From Lumbricus terrestris (Eukaryota; Annelida; Clitellata; Crassiclitellata; Lumbricidae): DNA of 64,000 bases. Positions within the stretch are counted from its first letter, which is position 1. Every line of letters starts with the position of its first letter. The stretch is from assembly GCA_949752735.1 (NCBI GenBank), contig OX457037.1:70649829-70713828 (forward strand). The letters run 5' to 3'. Shown piece after piece: positions 1 to 11,064 of the stretch. The notes below the pieces were generated by a model. It was not told the origin of the DNA and made no database searches. It saw only the letters and a program-made list of their open reading frames with translations. The position numbers and the translations under genes were made by a program.

Positions 1-686
1 AAATTTTCCTGTTCGCCCCTTCATCGAAAATTTCTGTGTCAGCCTCTTTACAAACGTGTTAAAGTAGGCCTGGATGTCGCACTTTTTGCGACAATCAGAA
101 GTAGCCTACTTTTAAAAATGGATGTTAACTCTGAATTACAATTTGCTTGAACTTTTTAAGTTGATGTTGCACTCTTTAACAGAATTGACATTTAGCAAAT
201 CACAATTAGGTCCTATGAAAACTACATTGCATTACAATAAGCGAAACTGATACAACAAAACAAATTGTTTGTTTCGAATAGTCTATCAACTCCACAATTC
301 CGCGGATATGATCGCTTATTCTGTGTGGTTGTGTGCGCTCGGTTTCAGCGGCGCCCGCAGGCGTACGCACTTACGCAAGTGCGTACAGGAGCGGCGCCCG
401 CAGACGTACGCACTTATGCAAGTGCGTACAGGAGCGGCGCCCGCAGACGTACGCACTTACGCAAGTGCGTACAGGAGCGGCGCCCGCAGGCGTACGCACT
501 TACGCAAGTGCGTACAGGAGCGGCGCCCGCAGACGTACGCACTTATGCAAGTGCGTACAGCGCGATGACCCAAAAAAGGTCTTTTTGGAAAATTCTAAGT
601 TGACGAATAAAAAAAAAAGGTCATCAGCTTTTTCGGCGACATAACGAAAAAATTTTCCTGTTCGCCCCTTCATCGAAAATTTCTGT
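1..686. repeat. Dispersed repeat, two direct partial copies
   Basis: Bases 1-37 and 649-686 are almost the same: both run from AAATTTTCCTGTTCGCCCC to AAAATTTCTGTG. The stretch before the second copy (about 600-640, AAAAAGGTCATCAGC) also resembles 57297-57320 (AAAAAGGTCGTCAGC), inside the hAT-type MITE at 57084-57430, and resembles 13870-13895 in reverse. This points to one dispersed non-autonomous family. The first copy is cut by the window edge. No gene is visible between the copies other than the tandem hairpin array. Confidence 0.6.
350..558. repeat. Five-copy 43-bp tandem repeat with a hairpin per unit
   Basis: Five units with a 43-bp period. Each carries a palindrome with arms GTACGCACTT and AAGTGCGTAC around a 4-base loop (ACGC or ATGC). 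The palindromes start at 363, 406, 449, 492 and 535. GC-rich linkers (GGCGCCCGCAG) separate them. The open frames across the array exist only because of the repeat and are not proteins. Confidence 0.9.
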
Positions 687-969
687 GCGTACAAGAAAAA
701 AATCCTGCGGTCGCCGCTGCTCGGTTTTGACAGCAAGCCCAGAATGGAGATGCGGATTTGTGCTGCAAGACCAGAGAGTAGTCTACCCCCATGGCTTGCA
801 CGGAGTGGCTCCGCTGCCAATCCAGCGCCTTTCTGCGTTTAGCCCGCGAGCTCACTCAGAAGTGGCAGAAGTGTTGAAAAAAGAATAAATGCACCTCATC
901 TTCACCTTCACATTGACAATTAATTTATTGCTGTTGACTCTTTGGTTGCATGCATGCTTCTGACTATTG

Positions 970-1775
970 CACGGGTTCTCAAACTGTGGTTCGCGTACCC
1001 CAGGGGGTACGCCAGGCGCCGGTAAGGGGTACGCGAAAAATTCGAGAAATATGAATTTTCTTTTGAGCTTATGGACTCTGTGTCCGTCTTTCTTTGACTA
1101 GCAATGATTTTTAACGTTGCAACATATAACAGCATCGTCATTTCTTTCTTTCACAACTTATAATTAGACTCATGACACTATGCGGTGCATGCAGCGTATT
1201 TATGTTTAGGCCTATGACTATAGGCTAACTTTGAAACAAATAATGTGTAAATGATTGAAAGTACCAAAGCAGAAATTCTCAGCCTAGGCTTATATAGAGC
1301 TCAAGCTCCAGAGAGTTGAATTGGACTATGGGTTAATTTCTGGTCGAGCTTTAAATTGTGTGATTCCTTTCAGCACGTCATATCTGTGTGAAACTGGTTT
1401 TTAAACTATTCTTGCAATAAAAAACAAACATGGGGTAACTCTGCGTTTTAAATTGAATAATTTTAAACCAGACATTTTAAATCTGTGCTAATCAAAACAA
1501 GCGCATCGCACTGGCTCTTTCTTACAGAGGGTAATAAACCAATTTTCCCTTTTAAAATTGTTGATAAGATTATATGATTCAAAAACCAAATTTTGCTCCC
1601 TATAATTTATACGACTCTAATAAACGATGTCACCAGTGATAAAATGAACTTTTAGTTGACACTGCAAGGGGACTTCGCTATGGCAATTTGTTTCTGATCT
1701 GACTTTGCTGGGGGTACGCCATCATTCGATTTTCTTACATGGGGGTACAATAAAAATAAAGTTTGAGAACCCCTG
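970..1775. mobile_element. hAT-type non-autonomous DNA transposon
   Basis: The ends are CACGGGTTCTCAAACT (left) and the reverse complement of CAGGGGTTCTCAAACT (right), 15 of 16 bases matching. Target duplication of 8 bp: GACTATTG at 962-969 and GACCATTG at 1776-1783, one mismatch. Subterminal GGGGTACGCC/GTACCCC blocks sit inside each end. An 8-bp duplication with a CA-G-GG start is the hAT signature. The 806 bp contain no transposase. Confidence 0.85.
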
Positions 1776-1859
1776 GACCATTGGTCATGTACCTGTGCGT
1801 TTGAATCATTAGATTTAAATAGAAAGGTATTAAATGAATGGTACCTTTACTTGTTATAG

Positions 1860-2105
1860 ATCTGGGTTTCGCGGATGAAACTGCGCTAGAAAATTATGTG
1901 ACGACATACGGAGACATATTTGGCGCAATCGTCTTCGTAAAGAGCGACTGGATCAGTCTTCCCAAGACTCTCTACTACGAGATCCGTCTGCGGTCAAGCT
2001 GGAAGATGAGGGAGTCAGATGAAATATTCAGCTACGATTGGAAAACGCAAGATACGTTTGACGATCTAAATACGAATGAAGAGAGGAGATATTTTCTAAT
2101 ACCAG
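1860..2105 (+). CDS. ABCA3-like: ABCA3-like lipid transporter, exon 1 of 15 in window
   Basis: The exon encodes part of the first large extracellular loop (LGFADETALENYVTTYG ... KTLYYEIRLR ... YFLIP). In ABCA proteins this lies between membrane span 1 and span 2. The acceptor is TTGTTATAG before 1860 and the donor is G/GTAGCT after 2105. It starts and ends in phase 1, so its last base G joins AT at 7904 to make Asp. Earlier exons (N-terminus, span 1) are not in the window. The upstream ATG at 1838 is in the intron and is not a start. Confidence 0.88.
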
Positions 2106-2570
2106 GTAGCTTAGTAGCCTATAAGACGACAAAATTAATTCTTAATATATTTTTGTTCTTCTGTTTATGAAATAGGTTTAGTAATTTAAAAAAATGATTT
2201 AACATGACTACCGAGCAAGTGTCATCCTATAATGATATGGGTAGATATTATGTATCCTAATACTTGGTCTTTCCCGTGCAGGCCTACATAAGGGCAAAGC
2301 ATCTCCTCTCGTCTCTGTCTATCACCAGTTGCTCGGTCTCTTTCCACGTCATAGGTTGGTTACCCTGGAATCTCAAGTCGTCTGTGGTGGTTTCCGTTCA
2401 GTATTTCCGTGGTTTTCCTGTGTTTTTGCACTGTACAAAATGTAGAGGTAGATCTTTGTCCGCATACTACTTTCGTATTTCATCCAGATCTTGGTATACT
2501 TGAAAAATGCAGCAGTTGCCTTTCCTCTATTGAAGTTCCAATTTTCCACCGTTTTCGCCGCCGTCTACCG

Positions 2571-3881
2571 TAGGGTTACCATACGTCCGGGTTTCCCCGG
2601 ACATGTCCTCTTTTTAGGCCCCTGTCCGGGTGTCCGGGCGGGTTTCCAGAAATATGGCTTTTGTCCGGGTTTTTCCCGTCCGTCCACGATCGATCTTACT
2701 TACTTACTTTTCCGGGTTATATACTATTCCGTTCCGTGAACTAAACACGCGTTCCAGTAATATTTATCTCAATGGTATGGTTACTATTGGATTTCCGGTT
2801 CCTAAAGCGGTTTTTCAAAGCGCATAAATATAACGCGAGTTACATAGTTATAATTGTAGATCTAACTAAAATAATTAATTTGTCAATTTAACGAAAAAAT
2901 TGACATAAAAAAGGCCGAAACGTAAGTGTTTTCGTGCAGGTCGTTAGGCTATGGCTGGGAAGCTGAATGTTTTACATGCGGCAGCGGAACTGATATGTCA
3001 ATTGCCAATAAGGGTGCACTGGATTTAAAGGCGCACGTCGGGTAATCTATCGTTTTAACGGAATTAATTATTTGCCATTTTGTCCACTATCGTTTTGGCG
3101 GAATTAATTATTCGCCATTGCATGGGATATAGCGATGATGGCATACAAGTTGGATTGAAGAAAAGAATTCTTGCTAAATAGAAGTCGGATTGATTAAATA
3201 ATTTTTCACGCAATAGAAGTGGGACTTGCAAAAAACATTATTGCTGAAATTGGAGCTGGAGTGATGAAAAATAATTGTTATTTAAATAGAAATTGAATTG
3301 ATAAAAAACTGCGATTGTTGAAATAGAAGCTGGATTGGTTAAATTAAATCTTGACCAAATGGAAATCTGATTGATGATAATGATTTATGCCAAAGTAGAA
3401 GCCGGAATATTGAAAAATAGTTATGATGCGACTGTCCAAAAATTTCGTATAATTTATTCCGCTATTCCGTTTTCCGAAATGAGAAAAATAATTAATTCCG
3501 TTAAAACGATAGATTACCGCACGTCGAAACGCCGAAGCATGTTAAGAGTGTTCGGGGAACTTCATATACCCGGTACCAAAGTAAATTTTTTTAGTATCAC
3601 TGGGTTCGAAAAGCGACTAATCTGTCACTGTTTTGTTTCTGAATTACTGTGTACAGTCAGTGACAGTAGTGTAATGTGTAGCCTACTGAAGTACTGGAGA
3701 AACACTCACTCAATGAAGTTTAATTTGAGACCATGTACAATAAGAAAACATTTTGTGTAGTTTAACGTTACTTTTTGTGTACAACACTTAACATTGGCGT
3801 AGCACTAGGAGCCAGCTACGGGATGGTAACCGGATGAAAATTTGTGTCCTCTTTTTCATCGGAGCACTTATGGTAACCCTA
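2571..3881. mobile_element. hAT-type DNA transposon, non-autonomous, 1311 bp
   Basis: Terminal inverted repeats TAGGGTTACCATA and TATGGTAACCCTA. The perfect 8-bp target duplication GTCTACCG is at 2563-2570 and 3882-3889. Next to both ends lies GTCC...GGAC / TGTCCTCTTTTT-type subterminal sequence. No transposase frame is visible. It interrupts a LINE remnant and itself carries the 478-bp element at 3041-3518. Confidence 0.88.
3041..3518. mobile_element. Nested 478-bp MITE with 33-bp inverted repeats
   Basis: Ends start GGTAATCTATCGTTTTAACG and stay identical in inverted orientation for about 33 bases. The 8-bp target duplication GCACGTCG is perfect at 3033-3040 and 3519-3526. The interior is a degenerate minisatellite of about 40-45 bp units (AATAGAAGnnGGATTG...). 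It lies inside the hAT-type element at 2571-3881, giving three nested layers with the LINE. Confidence 0.9.
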
Positions 3882-4235
3882 GTCTACCGTGCTATTACGC
3901 TACCAAGGTAGCGTTCGTAAAGCATCCATAGCATCCAATTCCCTGTCCTTTAATGTAATGCAACTAATCTTGTCATCGTCGCTCTATTTTATGACCTTCA
4001 GCAATCTTGTTTTTTTGGACTGATAGAGAGTTTCACCTTCGCCTTCTCTGTCTGAGTTTTTAACATATGATCTTAGTGTCCTATTATTTATTGTCCAACA
4101 GGGCGATATCGTACCGGGTATGTAAAATGCAGGTCCATCAGTCTGTCACCATCCACCCATTTAAGACTGGTGTCGGCGTCCCTCGCCACTCTCTCCATGA
4201 TGAGCCAGTTCACAATGAGGATAAAAATCCAATGT

Positions 4236-5190
4236 GAGAACATGGATCCCTCTCGTAATTTTTCTGTAACATTTAGAAACCATTCCCCACGTCTCTTCCA
4301 TACTAATTGTGATTTGACTTCAACTGTATAACCTCAGGATATGAATCATCCTTTGATTTTTTTCCCCGTAGTGTCTATATAGCGACTGAATTTGTTCATT
4401 AATTCATGCATTTCGAGAATTTATATAGCGCCTTTTAAGATACCTACTCAGAATCGCTCCAAGCCCAGTCACAGTTAAGAAAGTAGGATCTGAGCGACTT
4501 ATAAAAATCCGGGGAGTCTAACATTGGCACCAAACGCAAGGCTGGAGAGGAGCCAATTCAAATGGCGGAACCAACAATCGAAAAGCACGGCTCTATTTGG
4601 TTGCAATTGTTGCATTGTTTCTGTTGCAGGTGTTTTCTTTACCGGGAGTAGTGGTTAGAGTACCGGCACTAGCGCAGCCTCGTTCATCCTCATTAATTAT
4701 GTAGGATATAGTACCGGTTATGGCGCGGCCACACCCCCTTACATATGGCAACGCCATTATGGAAATTATTGTCTTATCTTATGGATATAGTTGCTTAATT
4801 TGGACATATTAGTAATTGTTTTTAATGACAATAATATCGCTTTTTTGGAAAATTGCTATTCTTTTATATGCATCATTTGAAAGTCAAATATGTATAGACC
4901 ACATCAGTGTGGCTTACTATAAAGTAGTGCTATTAGCTCAAAAGCAATTTGGGAAACAACGATAAATGTCCCATCTTAGGTGACTCTCCCCCACCAGTGC
5001 CGCATTGACAGGAAATTAACTTCGTAAATTTATGCTTGAGGACCCGATGCTGCCTTGGGCCCGCAAACCCTAGGGCCGGGCCTGGGTGATAATGTGATTA
5101 TGTGAGTATCGCGAAGGCTCGATTTGCGTTCAAAAATCGATATTTTCCAGTTTAGTCCGAACATTTTTGTAGATTATTGCGCATATAGGC
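4236..5190. other. Intron 1 sequence without a recognised gene
   Basis: No exon or protein domain is visible. TTTATATAGCGCCTTTT at about 4420-4437 resembles a common dispersed repeat of marine animals. CCTAGGGCCGGGCCTGG near 5070-5086 looks like a hAT right end without a partner that I could find. Confidence 0.5.
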
Positions 5191-7473
5191 TAGGGTGTCC
5201 CACGATTGCACAGGAAAAATATTTTTCTTGAAACTTGAAATGCAGTCCCTCCAAAAAGTTTCCTTATGGTCCTATGATAATACCTGCCAAATTTCATGAC
5301 ATTTTGAAAATATTTAGAGGGCCCTCAAAGCTCATAGGCCTATAATAAACTGTCACAAATTATACGTACGACATATCTGAGTTTGAAATTTTCGGAGGTA
5401 CACACTTTGATCCCACTAGCGTGCTTATGTATTGCTTAATAGCATTATATTGCTCTGAAATACTAAAATCTACAAATATGAAACCTTATTGTATTTGTGA
5501 ATGAGGTTTTTACGCATAAAGACGACTGCTAAGCTCTCGAGCAAACGAAGGATGTAAATCTGTCGTGCACGGGGATTGCAGGCTGCTACCTCTACATGAC
5601 CATCATCACTTGAGTGGTTATGCATAAAGCTAGCAGATTGCCAGTCCTGATTTCTTCTCTAGTTGGTGGAAGTACTAAAATATTGGTGTACCAGAGTTGA
5701 CTTCTGGATCAGGACAGGAATCAACGGTAGCAGTTTCGGACCTTTTGATGTCGTGGCAGTGTGATGCATTAATTATTGGCAAATGCTTTGAGACAACGGC
5801 CTTCAATAACTGCATATTAAATAGAGCTTGCAGTGCCTTGCACCCTTCTACATCAGCCATCAGTCGTAACATCTTGTTGACATCACAGAAATCTTTTAAG
5901 TCCTGTTGCCTGGTGCATTCTTTGCGTCCTTGGTAAAGTTTGACCATGGTCTGCAATTAAGCTCTTCAAGCCATTTAAAGATGAATGCGCTCCAATATAG
6001 TTCACCGTCAACCAAACCCTCAACCAATGCTACTGCAGTTTGCATCTAACAAATCATAGGAATTCATTACTGAACAGCTTCAGCGTGGCCATCCTCTAAT
6101 AATGACATCAAGAATTTCCTCAGCTCTTGGTATCCTTAGTTGGATTGAGCAATTCTGTAGCATTCGCAAACCTGGTGCCCATCACAGAGCAAGTTGGATG
6201 GGTAAGGCAAAATAGATCTAATATCTTTATGATGGAAACGAATCACATATACAGTTGACGACCGTGAATTACAGGGCATCCAACCCAAACAATTCTTAGA
6301 TTTGTGGTTGACATCTACAGTCAGGCGGTGTTCTCATGTAGACAGTAGAGTCTCTTTGAATTAATCCAAAGCTTTATAATTCTGGCAATGCTGCTCTAGA
6401 CGACAAGTCTGCAAATGATGCAGCATCATTCTTGGTATACCAGTACTTAAGATATAGCCTAAGAGATAGCAATTATCTCTGTTCTTTCAGTGATTGTCTC
6501 ATTAATGTGGAATAACGGGGTTATCTCTTCCTAAAAGTTTTTCCCAAACCATGCTGCTTTCAAAGATATTTTTCTCGATCTTTCAGTGAAAGAGTGGCGA
6601 GATAGCCAATCGTATAAGACCACGTGTGATTTTTCATAACATTGGTCTGTGTAAATGACTGTGCTGAACAGACATGGCGCAGCTTTGATACAGAATTTCA
6701 GCTCAGCGATAACGAAGAATGAAGATCGGAGACAATTTCTCGTACAAGTTGTCGAAAAACATAGGCACATGTTTTCTAACCACAATTGTGAAATCTTGCT
6801 GACATGTGTAAATGTAGAACGTAGAACTGAAGAACAATTTGAGTGCAGTGATGTAGAATAAGTAGATCAATATGAGAATAGTGAAAAAATAACGGGCGAG
6901 ACGTTGATTTGTGGGTAGCTGCATGGTGTGTGCAATTAAGACTTCACTGTGTGGTCCTAGGAAAGAACAGGGGTTGAACTCCTCAGCCCCCTCAGGATTT
7001 CTTATCATGAAACAGATGAAGGTATGGAGGAGCTAAAACCACGACTTGTTACATTATCAAGAGTTTGTAATGACTACTCCCAATGATTAGTTTTGTGTAC
7101 ACTGATACTGTGTCTAAAGTCCAAAAAATCTCAAATTTTTCTCGATTTTTGCATTTGTTGAGCGTAAGACTATGCCCAAAATATCCATTGTATCCAGTAA
7201 AGTTAGGTATCTGTAAATTCTACCATTTAAGAGCTTTCCAACGGTATTAAATTAGCTGTAATAGGATCAAGGGTTGTGATCTAAAGGCATTTAGAAGTTG
7301 GACACATTAGGCGCAAATTATGTCAATATGGGTAAAATTTGGGCGGCTTGAGGGACCCCTAAATATTTTTGTGGTGTCATAAAATTTTACAGGTGTTATT
7401 ATGGTACCATATGGAACCTTTTTGGGGGGACTGCATAGAAAAATTCGGAAAAAATATTTGTTGGGACACCCTA
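5191..7473. mobile_element. 2.3 kb DNA transposon with 8-bp target duplication (hAT-like ends)
   Basis: Starts TAGGGTGTCCCA and ends TGGGACACCCTA. The perfect duplication ATATAGGC is at 5183-5190 and 7474-7481. Similarity between inverted ends continues inward for about 145 bases, including a shared GCAGTCCC(T/C)CCAAAAAG block. Minus-strand open stretches at 5675-5956 and 6531-6785 might be transposase remnants, but I do not recognise a domain. Old, judging by end divergence. Confidence 0.8.
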
Positions 7474-7481
7474 ATATAGGC

Positions 7482-7903
7482 CTACCTACCGATCCTGTAA
7501 CATGCCAACTTGCCGAATTAAAAGGCGATATAAGTATAATTTATATGGTATAGGCCTATTCTACGAAGTTGAATGGCAATGAATTTTAAAACAAGACGAA
7601 GTGTATTGTGTATGGTTTTGAAAAGGTTTTAAAAACGCGTAAGAGTTGTGGTTAGATGGAATATTACGTCAACTGGAAAAGTTATGACGATAAAGTCAAT
7701 TCTTGGACGCGGGATATATTCGATGTCTAGTAATGGTTATGTGCATTCTGTCACAGTAGCCGATATACGTGAGTCATGACTTCCACCATTCATACCATTG
7801 TACTGTTGGTAATAATAGCTGTACCAGCATTAGTAGTGATCACAGTGATAGTATCGTAATCTGCGTTTCATGATGGCAATTCTACAAACGGATTTCGTTG
7901 CAG
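7482..7903. other. Intron 1 sequence, no feature seen
   Basis: Between the transposon and the exon 2 acceptor (GATTTCGTTGCAG) I see no gene or repeat. Confidence 0.6.
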
Positions 7904-8160
7904 ATTATGAACGCAAAGGTTTTCTGGCGATTCAGAAGGCCGTTGATTTGAGTCTAATCGCCGAAGTGAACCGTAGTTTCGACCAAACAACGATGAACGT
8001 AACGACTCTGCTTAAGCAATATCCGTCTCCATCATACAGAAAAGATCACATGGTTGATGCCCTTAAAATCGTCTTTCCTTTGTTCATTCTGCTCAGTTTC
8101 ATCATCATTGCTCCAACGATCTGTCAGGAAATTGTGTTGGAGAAGGAAAACAAGTTCAGG
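7904..8160 (+). CDS. ABCA3-like: ABCA3-like lipid transporter, exon 2 of 15 in window
   Basis: Encodes the end of extracellular domain 1 (YERKGFLAIQKAVDLSLI, the conserved GFLxxQxAVD block of ABCA proteins) and the next membrane span (IVFPLFILLSFIIIAPTIC), ending in EKENKFR at the cytosolic side. Acceptor TTGCAG, donor GTAAAA. Starts in phase 1, ends in phase 0. The frame stays open past the donor to 8268, but that tail has no ABCA similarity and is intronic. Confidence 0.93.
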
Positions 8161-8374
8161 GTAAAATCACTTGAATCCATTGTCAGCTATTGCTCTATTT
8201 ACGTTGCGATTCGAACCTCATTATTGTGTCATTGTGAATTATTCCGAATTTTCAGTTTTACTCGCTAGCCAGGACTTTCAAACTCTCTCATACAGTCATT
8301 TTGAAACAGAAATAAAAACTCGTGATGATTAAAAAAATTTGTCTGCAGTGTGTTATATGAGTGTGTGTTTTTGT

Positions 8375-8394
8375 GAGAGAGAGAGAGAGAGAGA
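8375..8394. repeat. (GA)n microsatellite
   Basis: Ten GA repeats just downstream of exon 2. Confidence 0.9.
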
Positions 8395-8586
8395 CCTAGC
8401 CTTCTGTTTGGCAAGACATTAATAGGATGGGTTACCTTGGCACCTCGTCAAAAGGGCGCCGACAAAAGGGCGCCGACATGAGAGCGGCGCTCTTTAAAAA
8501 AATAGCATCGATGAAGAGTCGACCTAAATGTGATAATAGTCGTATTATGAGTAAATGAACAGCTCAACGACTACGCGACAACTAGC

Positions 8587-10850
8587 AAATAATTCAATTC
8601 AATTCAATTCATTTATTGCAGCCATCAACCATAAACAATAGACATAGTATAACATGCTTCACATAATCGGATGGCAACAAGGAAGGCCCTAAGGATGAAT
8701 ATCCCGTTAACAGGGACACCTAATTACATGTGCAATTTTAACAGTTGGCTAGACGGTTGACATCATGAATTGAACAATAGGCTAAAAGAACAGCATGAGA
8801 TGACAATTAATGTAGTAAACTTAACTAAAGAACGCAAAACAAACACAAAAAATAAGAAAATAAAAATAAAATAAAATCAGTGCCTACAAGGTTAAATATC
8901 TTTGCAGTCATTAATTAAGTAGTTGCGCAGTAGTGTTTTGGCCCTTTGTAAACTGGAAGCTTGTTGAATATGATTAGGAAACGAGTTCCATATACCAGGC
9001 CCAGTATATTTGATATGGAATCTTCTTGAATTTAATCGAGCGGATATGGCTCGATAATGAGAGGAGTTCCTAGTGGAATAGTAGTGTATTTCAGATCTTT
9101 TTTGGAAGTACCCTGCAAAGTTAAGGGGTAGAAGATCATGGGTGAACCGATACATAAAGACTCCTATCTTGAAAGTCATTATTTGGTGAACCTTTAATAA
9201 ATTTAATGATTGAAATAAAGGACTTGAGTGAATAAAAGGCTTAACTCCAGCTATGATACGTATTGCACGTTTTTGGAGAAGTACCAATTTATTGAGCCTG
9301 GATTTATATGTAGATGCCCAAACAACATTACAGCATGAGAGATAAGGATATATTAATGAGTAGTACAATTTAATACGGATAGTGGGAGGGAGTATATGGG
9401 AGGTTCGACGAAGGATACCAACACTTTTTGCAACCTTGGCAGAGATATATTTAATATGATCATTCCATGTGAGGTGTTGATCTATGTACACACCAAGAAA
9501 TTTAGTGGAGCTAACCTGCGTTATGGAGGTATCATTGATCATCATCATCATCAAAATCCATGGGCTAAATACCCGTAGGTGTCCGACGCCACACTCTGTC
9601 TGAGTCTGTCTCGCTTCATGCTGCCCAGGTTCAACCGGTCCGGTCAGCAGGTCTGCTCCATACCATGAACATCTTGGAGCAGCTATAGACCGCCTTGTCT
9701 AAATGAAGAGAATATTGGGAGAGAGGCATGAAGGACAACCTGGGTCAATGCCCGTATGTGTCCCACGCTCTCCCCCGACTCTCTCCACTGGTCTGTCCTG
9801 ACCGGCCTGTGCAATGTGCATGTCAGCTCCACATCATGACACCTTGAAGCATCTGGGTCGCTATGTCACTTGTGCCGTGGTTATTGCGGATTTCAGTCGT
9901 CTTGGTCTTTTACTGCCAGAGTATCGCCACCCATCTGGCAAACCTTCCTCCTTTTGTCCGCGGGCTTAGGACCGGCACAGGGCGTTGCTGGTTCCCTGTG
10001 GCAGAGGATGGATGCAGTTTAACGTCGTTCCCAGGACAATATCATTGATAGACAGTTGCAATTCATTCTGGGGCACATCTTTTTATTAGTTCGAAAGAGC
10101 ACAAAGTTAGTTTTATCTATGTTTAAGGAGAGTCTATTAGCAGAGAACCACTCGGCTATGAAGACAAGCTAATTGTTTACTGTTTGTATTAGACTCTGGT
10201 AGGATTTATGAGAGTGGAAGACATTTTATCGTCCGCAAACAAGATGAATGAAAGAGTAGGAGATATATTAGGCAAGTCATTAATGTATAGAAGAAAAAGC
10301 AAGGGTTCGAGATTAGAACCTTGGGGCACTCCATATCTAACAACTCTAAAGTCTGAGAGAGCTCCATTGCAGGAAACCCACTGGAGACGTCATTCGAGAT
10401 AACTGGCAAACCAAGCTAATTGGATGCCTCTGATGCCATAATTAGCTAATTTTTTAATAGGATCTCATGATTCACGGTATTGAAGGCCTTTGCTAAATCG
10501 AAGAAGATGCCAATAGAATATTCATTGCTTTCAAAGGCCTTAGAAATTTTATCATACATATCAATTAAAGGCATAAAAGTAGATCGACCAGATTGAAAGT
10601 CATATTGGTATGGAAAAATAATATAAGATTTTTCTACATATTTGTTGAGCCTATCATGCATTATTTTTTCAAAATACTTGGCAAAAAAAGGAAGAATGGA
10701 TATGGGCCTATAGTTAGAAGTGTTCTCCCTGTCACCCTTTTTAAAAATAGGGACTATTTTTGCAATTTTTATAGCATCAGGTACAACTCCAGTATTAAGG
10801 GAGCAATTAATTATTTCAGCTAGTTGGGTTGCGATTGGAGAAATGTAGGC
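8587..10850 (-). pseudogene. 5'-truncated LINE (CR1/Jockey-type RT), minus strand
   Basis: From the 5' side (10850) downward the minus strand shows RT pieces: FDLAKAFNTVNHEILL at about 10450-10500, a worn VPQGSxLGP-like stretch near 10340, the catalytic FADD near 10230, then after an insertion KFLGVYIDQHLTWNDHI and the complete C-terminal region (8892-9554, ending LRNYLINDCKDI). The 3' end has an AATTG repeat tail at about 8587-8610. Several shifts and stops show it is dead. It shares its C-terminal style with the LINEs at 40.4 and 42.7 kb. Confidence 0.85.
9540..10039 (-). mobile_element. Short RTE-like retroposon inserted in the LINE
   Basis: A 500-bp block interrupts the LINE exactly and is flanked by the 10-bp duplication TATCATTGAT (9530-9539 and 10040-10049). 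On the minus strand it ends in a (GAT)n tail at 9540-9554. GGTCCTAAGCCCGCGGAC near its 5' end resembles 5' segments of RTE-type elements. It holds no intact frame. It could be a SINE with an RTE-type tail or an internally deleted LINE. Confidence 0.7.
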
Positions 10851-11064
10851 TAAGACTTAGCAATATGGGGATCGATATCATCAACACCACGGCTATAAAA
10901 GTTGTTAATACTTAAATATTTCACACATGGTGTATGTTGATACACAACATGCTCCGAGCACCTGGAAGAGGTATTCAAATGAACAAATCGAGTGTAGAAA
11001 GCGGCAACATGAGAGGTTAGAACGGTCGTAATCACGTGATGTAAGTTTTATATAGGCTACATAT

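Larger units (their letters stand above)
2265..4235 (-). pseudogene. Decayed LINE reverse transcriptase (R4/RTE-like), split by a hAT-type insertion
   Basis: Read on the minus strand from 4235, short pieces resemble the later half of an RT: a MERVARDADTSLKW-like stretch, then a YLGS motif just before the insertion. After the insertion (2562 downward) the C-terminal wrist region continues. Stops and shifts are frequent, so this is an old copy. The hAT-type element at 2571-3881 separates the halves, and its 8-bp duplication GTCTACCG marks the joint. Family placement is tentative. Confidence 0.6.

Noticed and set aside
350..558. CRISPR-like array
   Set aside because: The spacers are not unique: the whole 43-bp unit repeats, and the genome is animal.
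1838..1859. Translation start of the transporter at the ATG at 1838
   Set aside because: It precedes a good splice acceptor (TTGTTATAG), and the homology starts only at 1860; a start here would leave out the first membrane span.
8161..8268. Extension of exon 2 to the stop at 8268
   Set aside because: A good donor GTAAAA follows 8160 and ABCA similarity resumes exactly at 18004 in the right phase.
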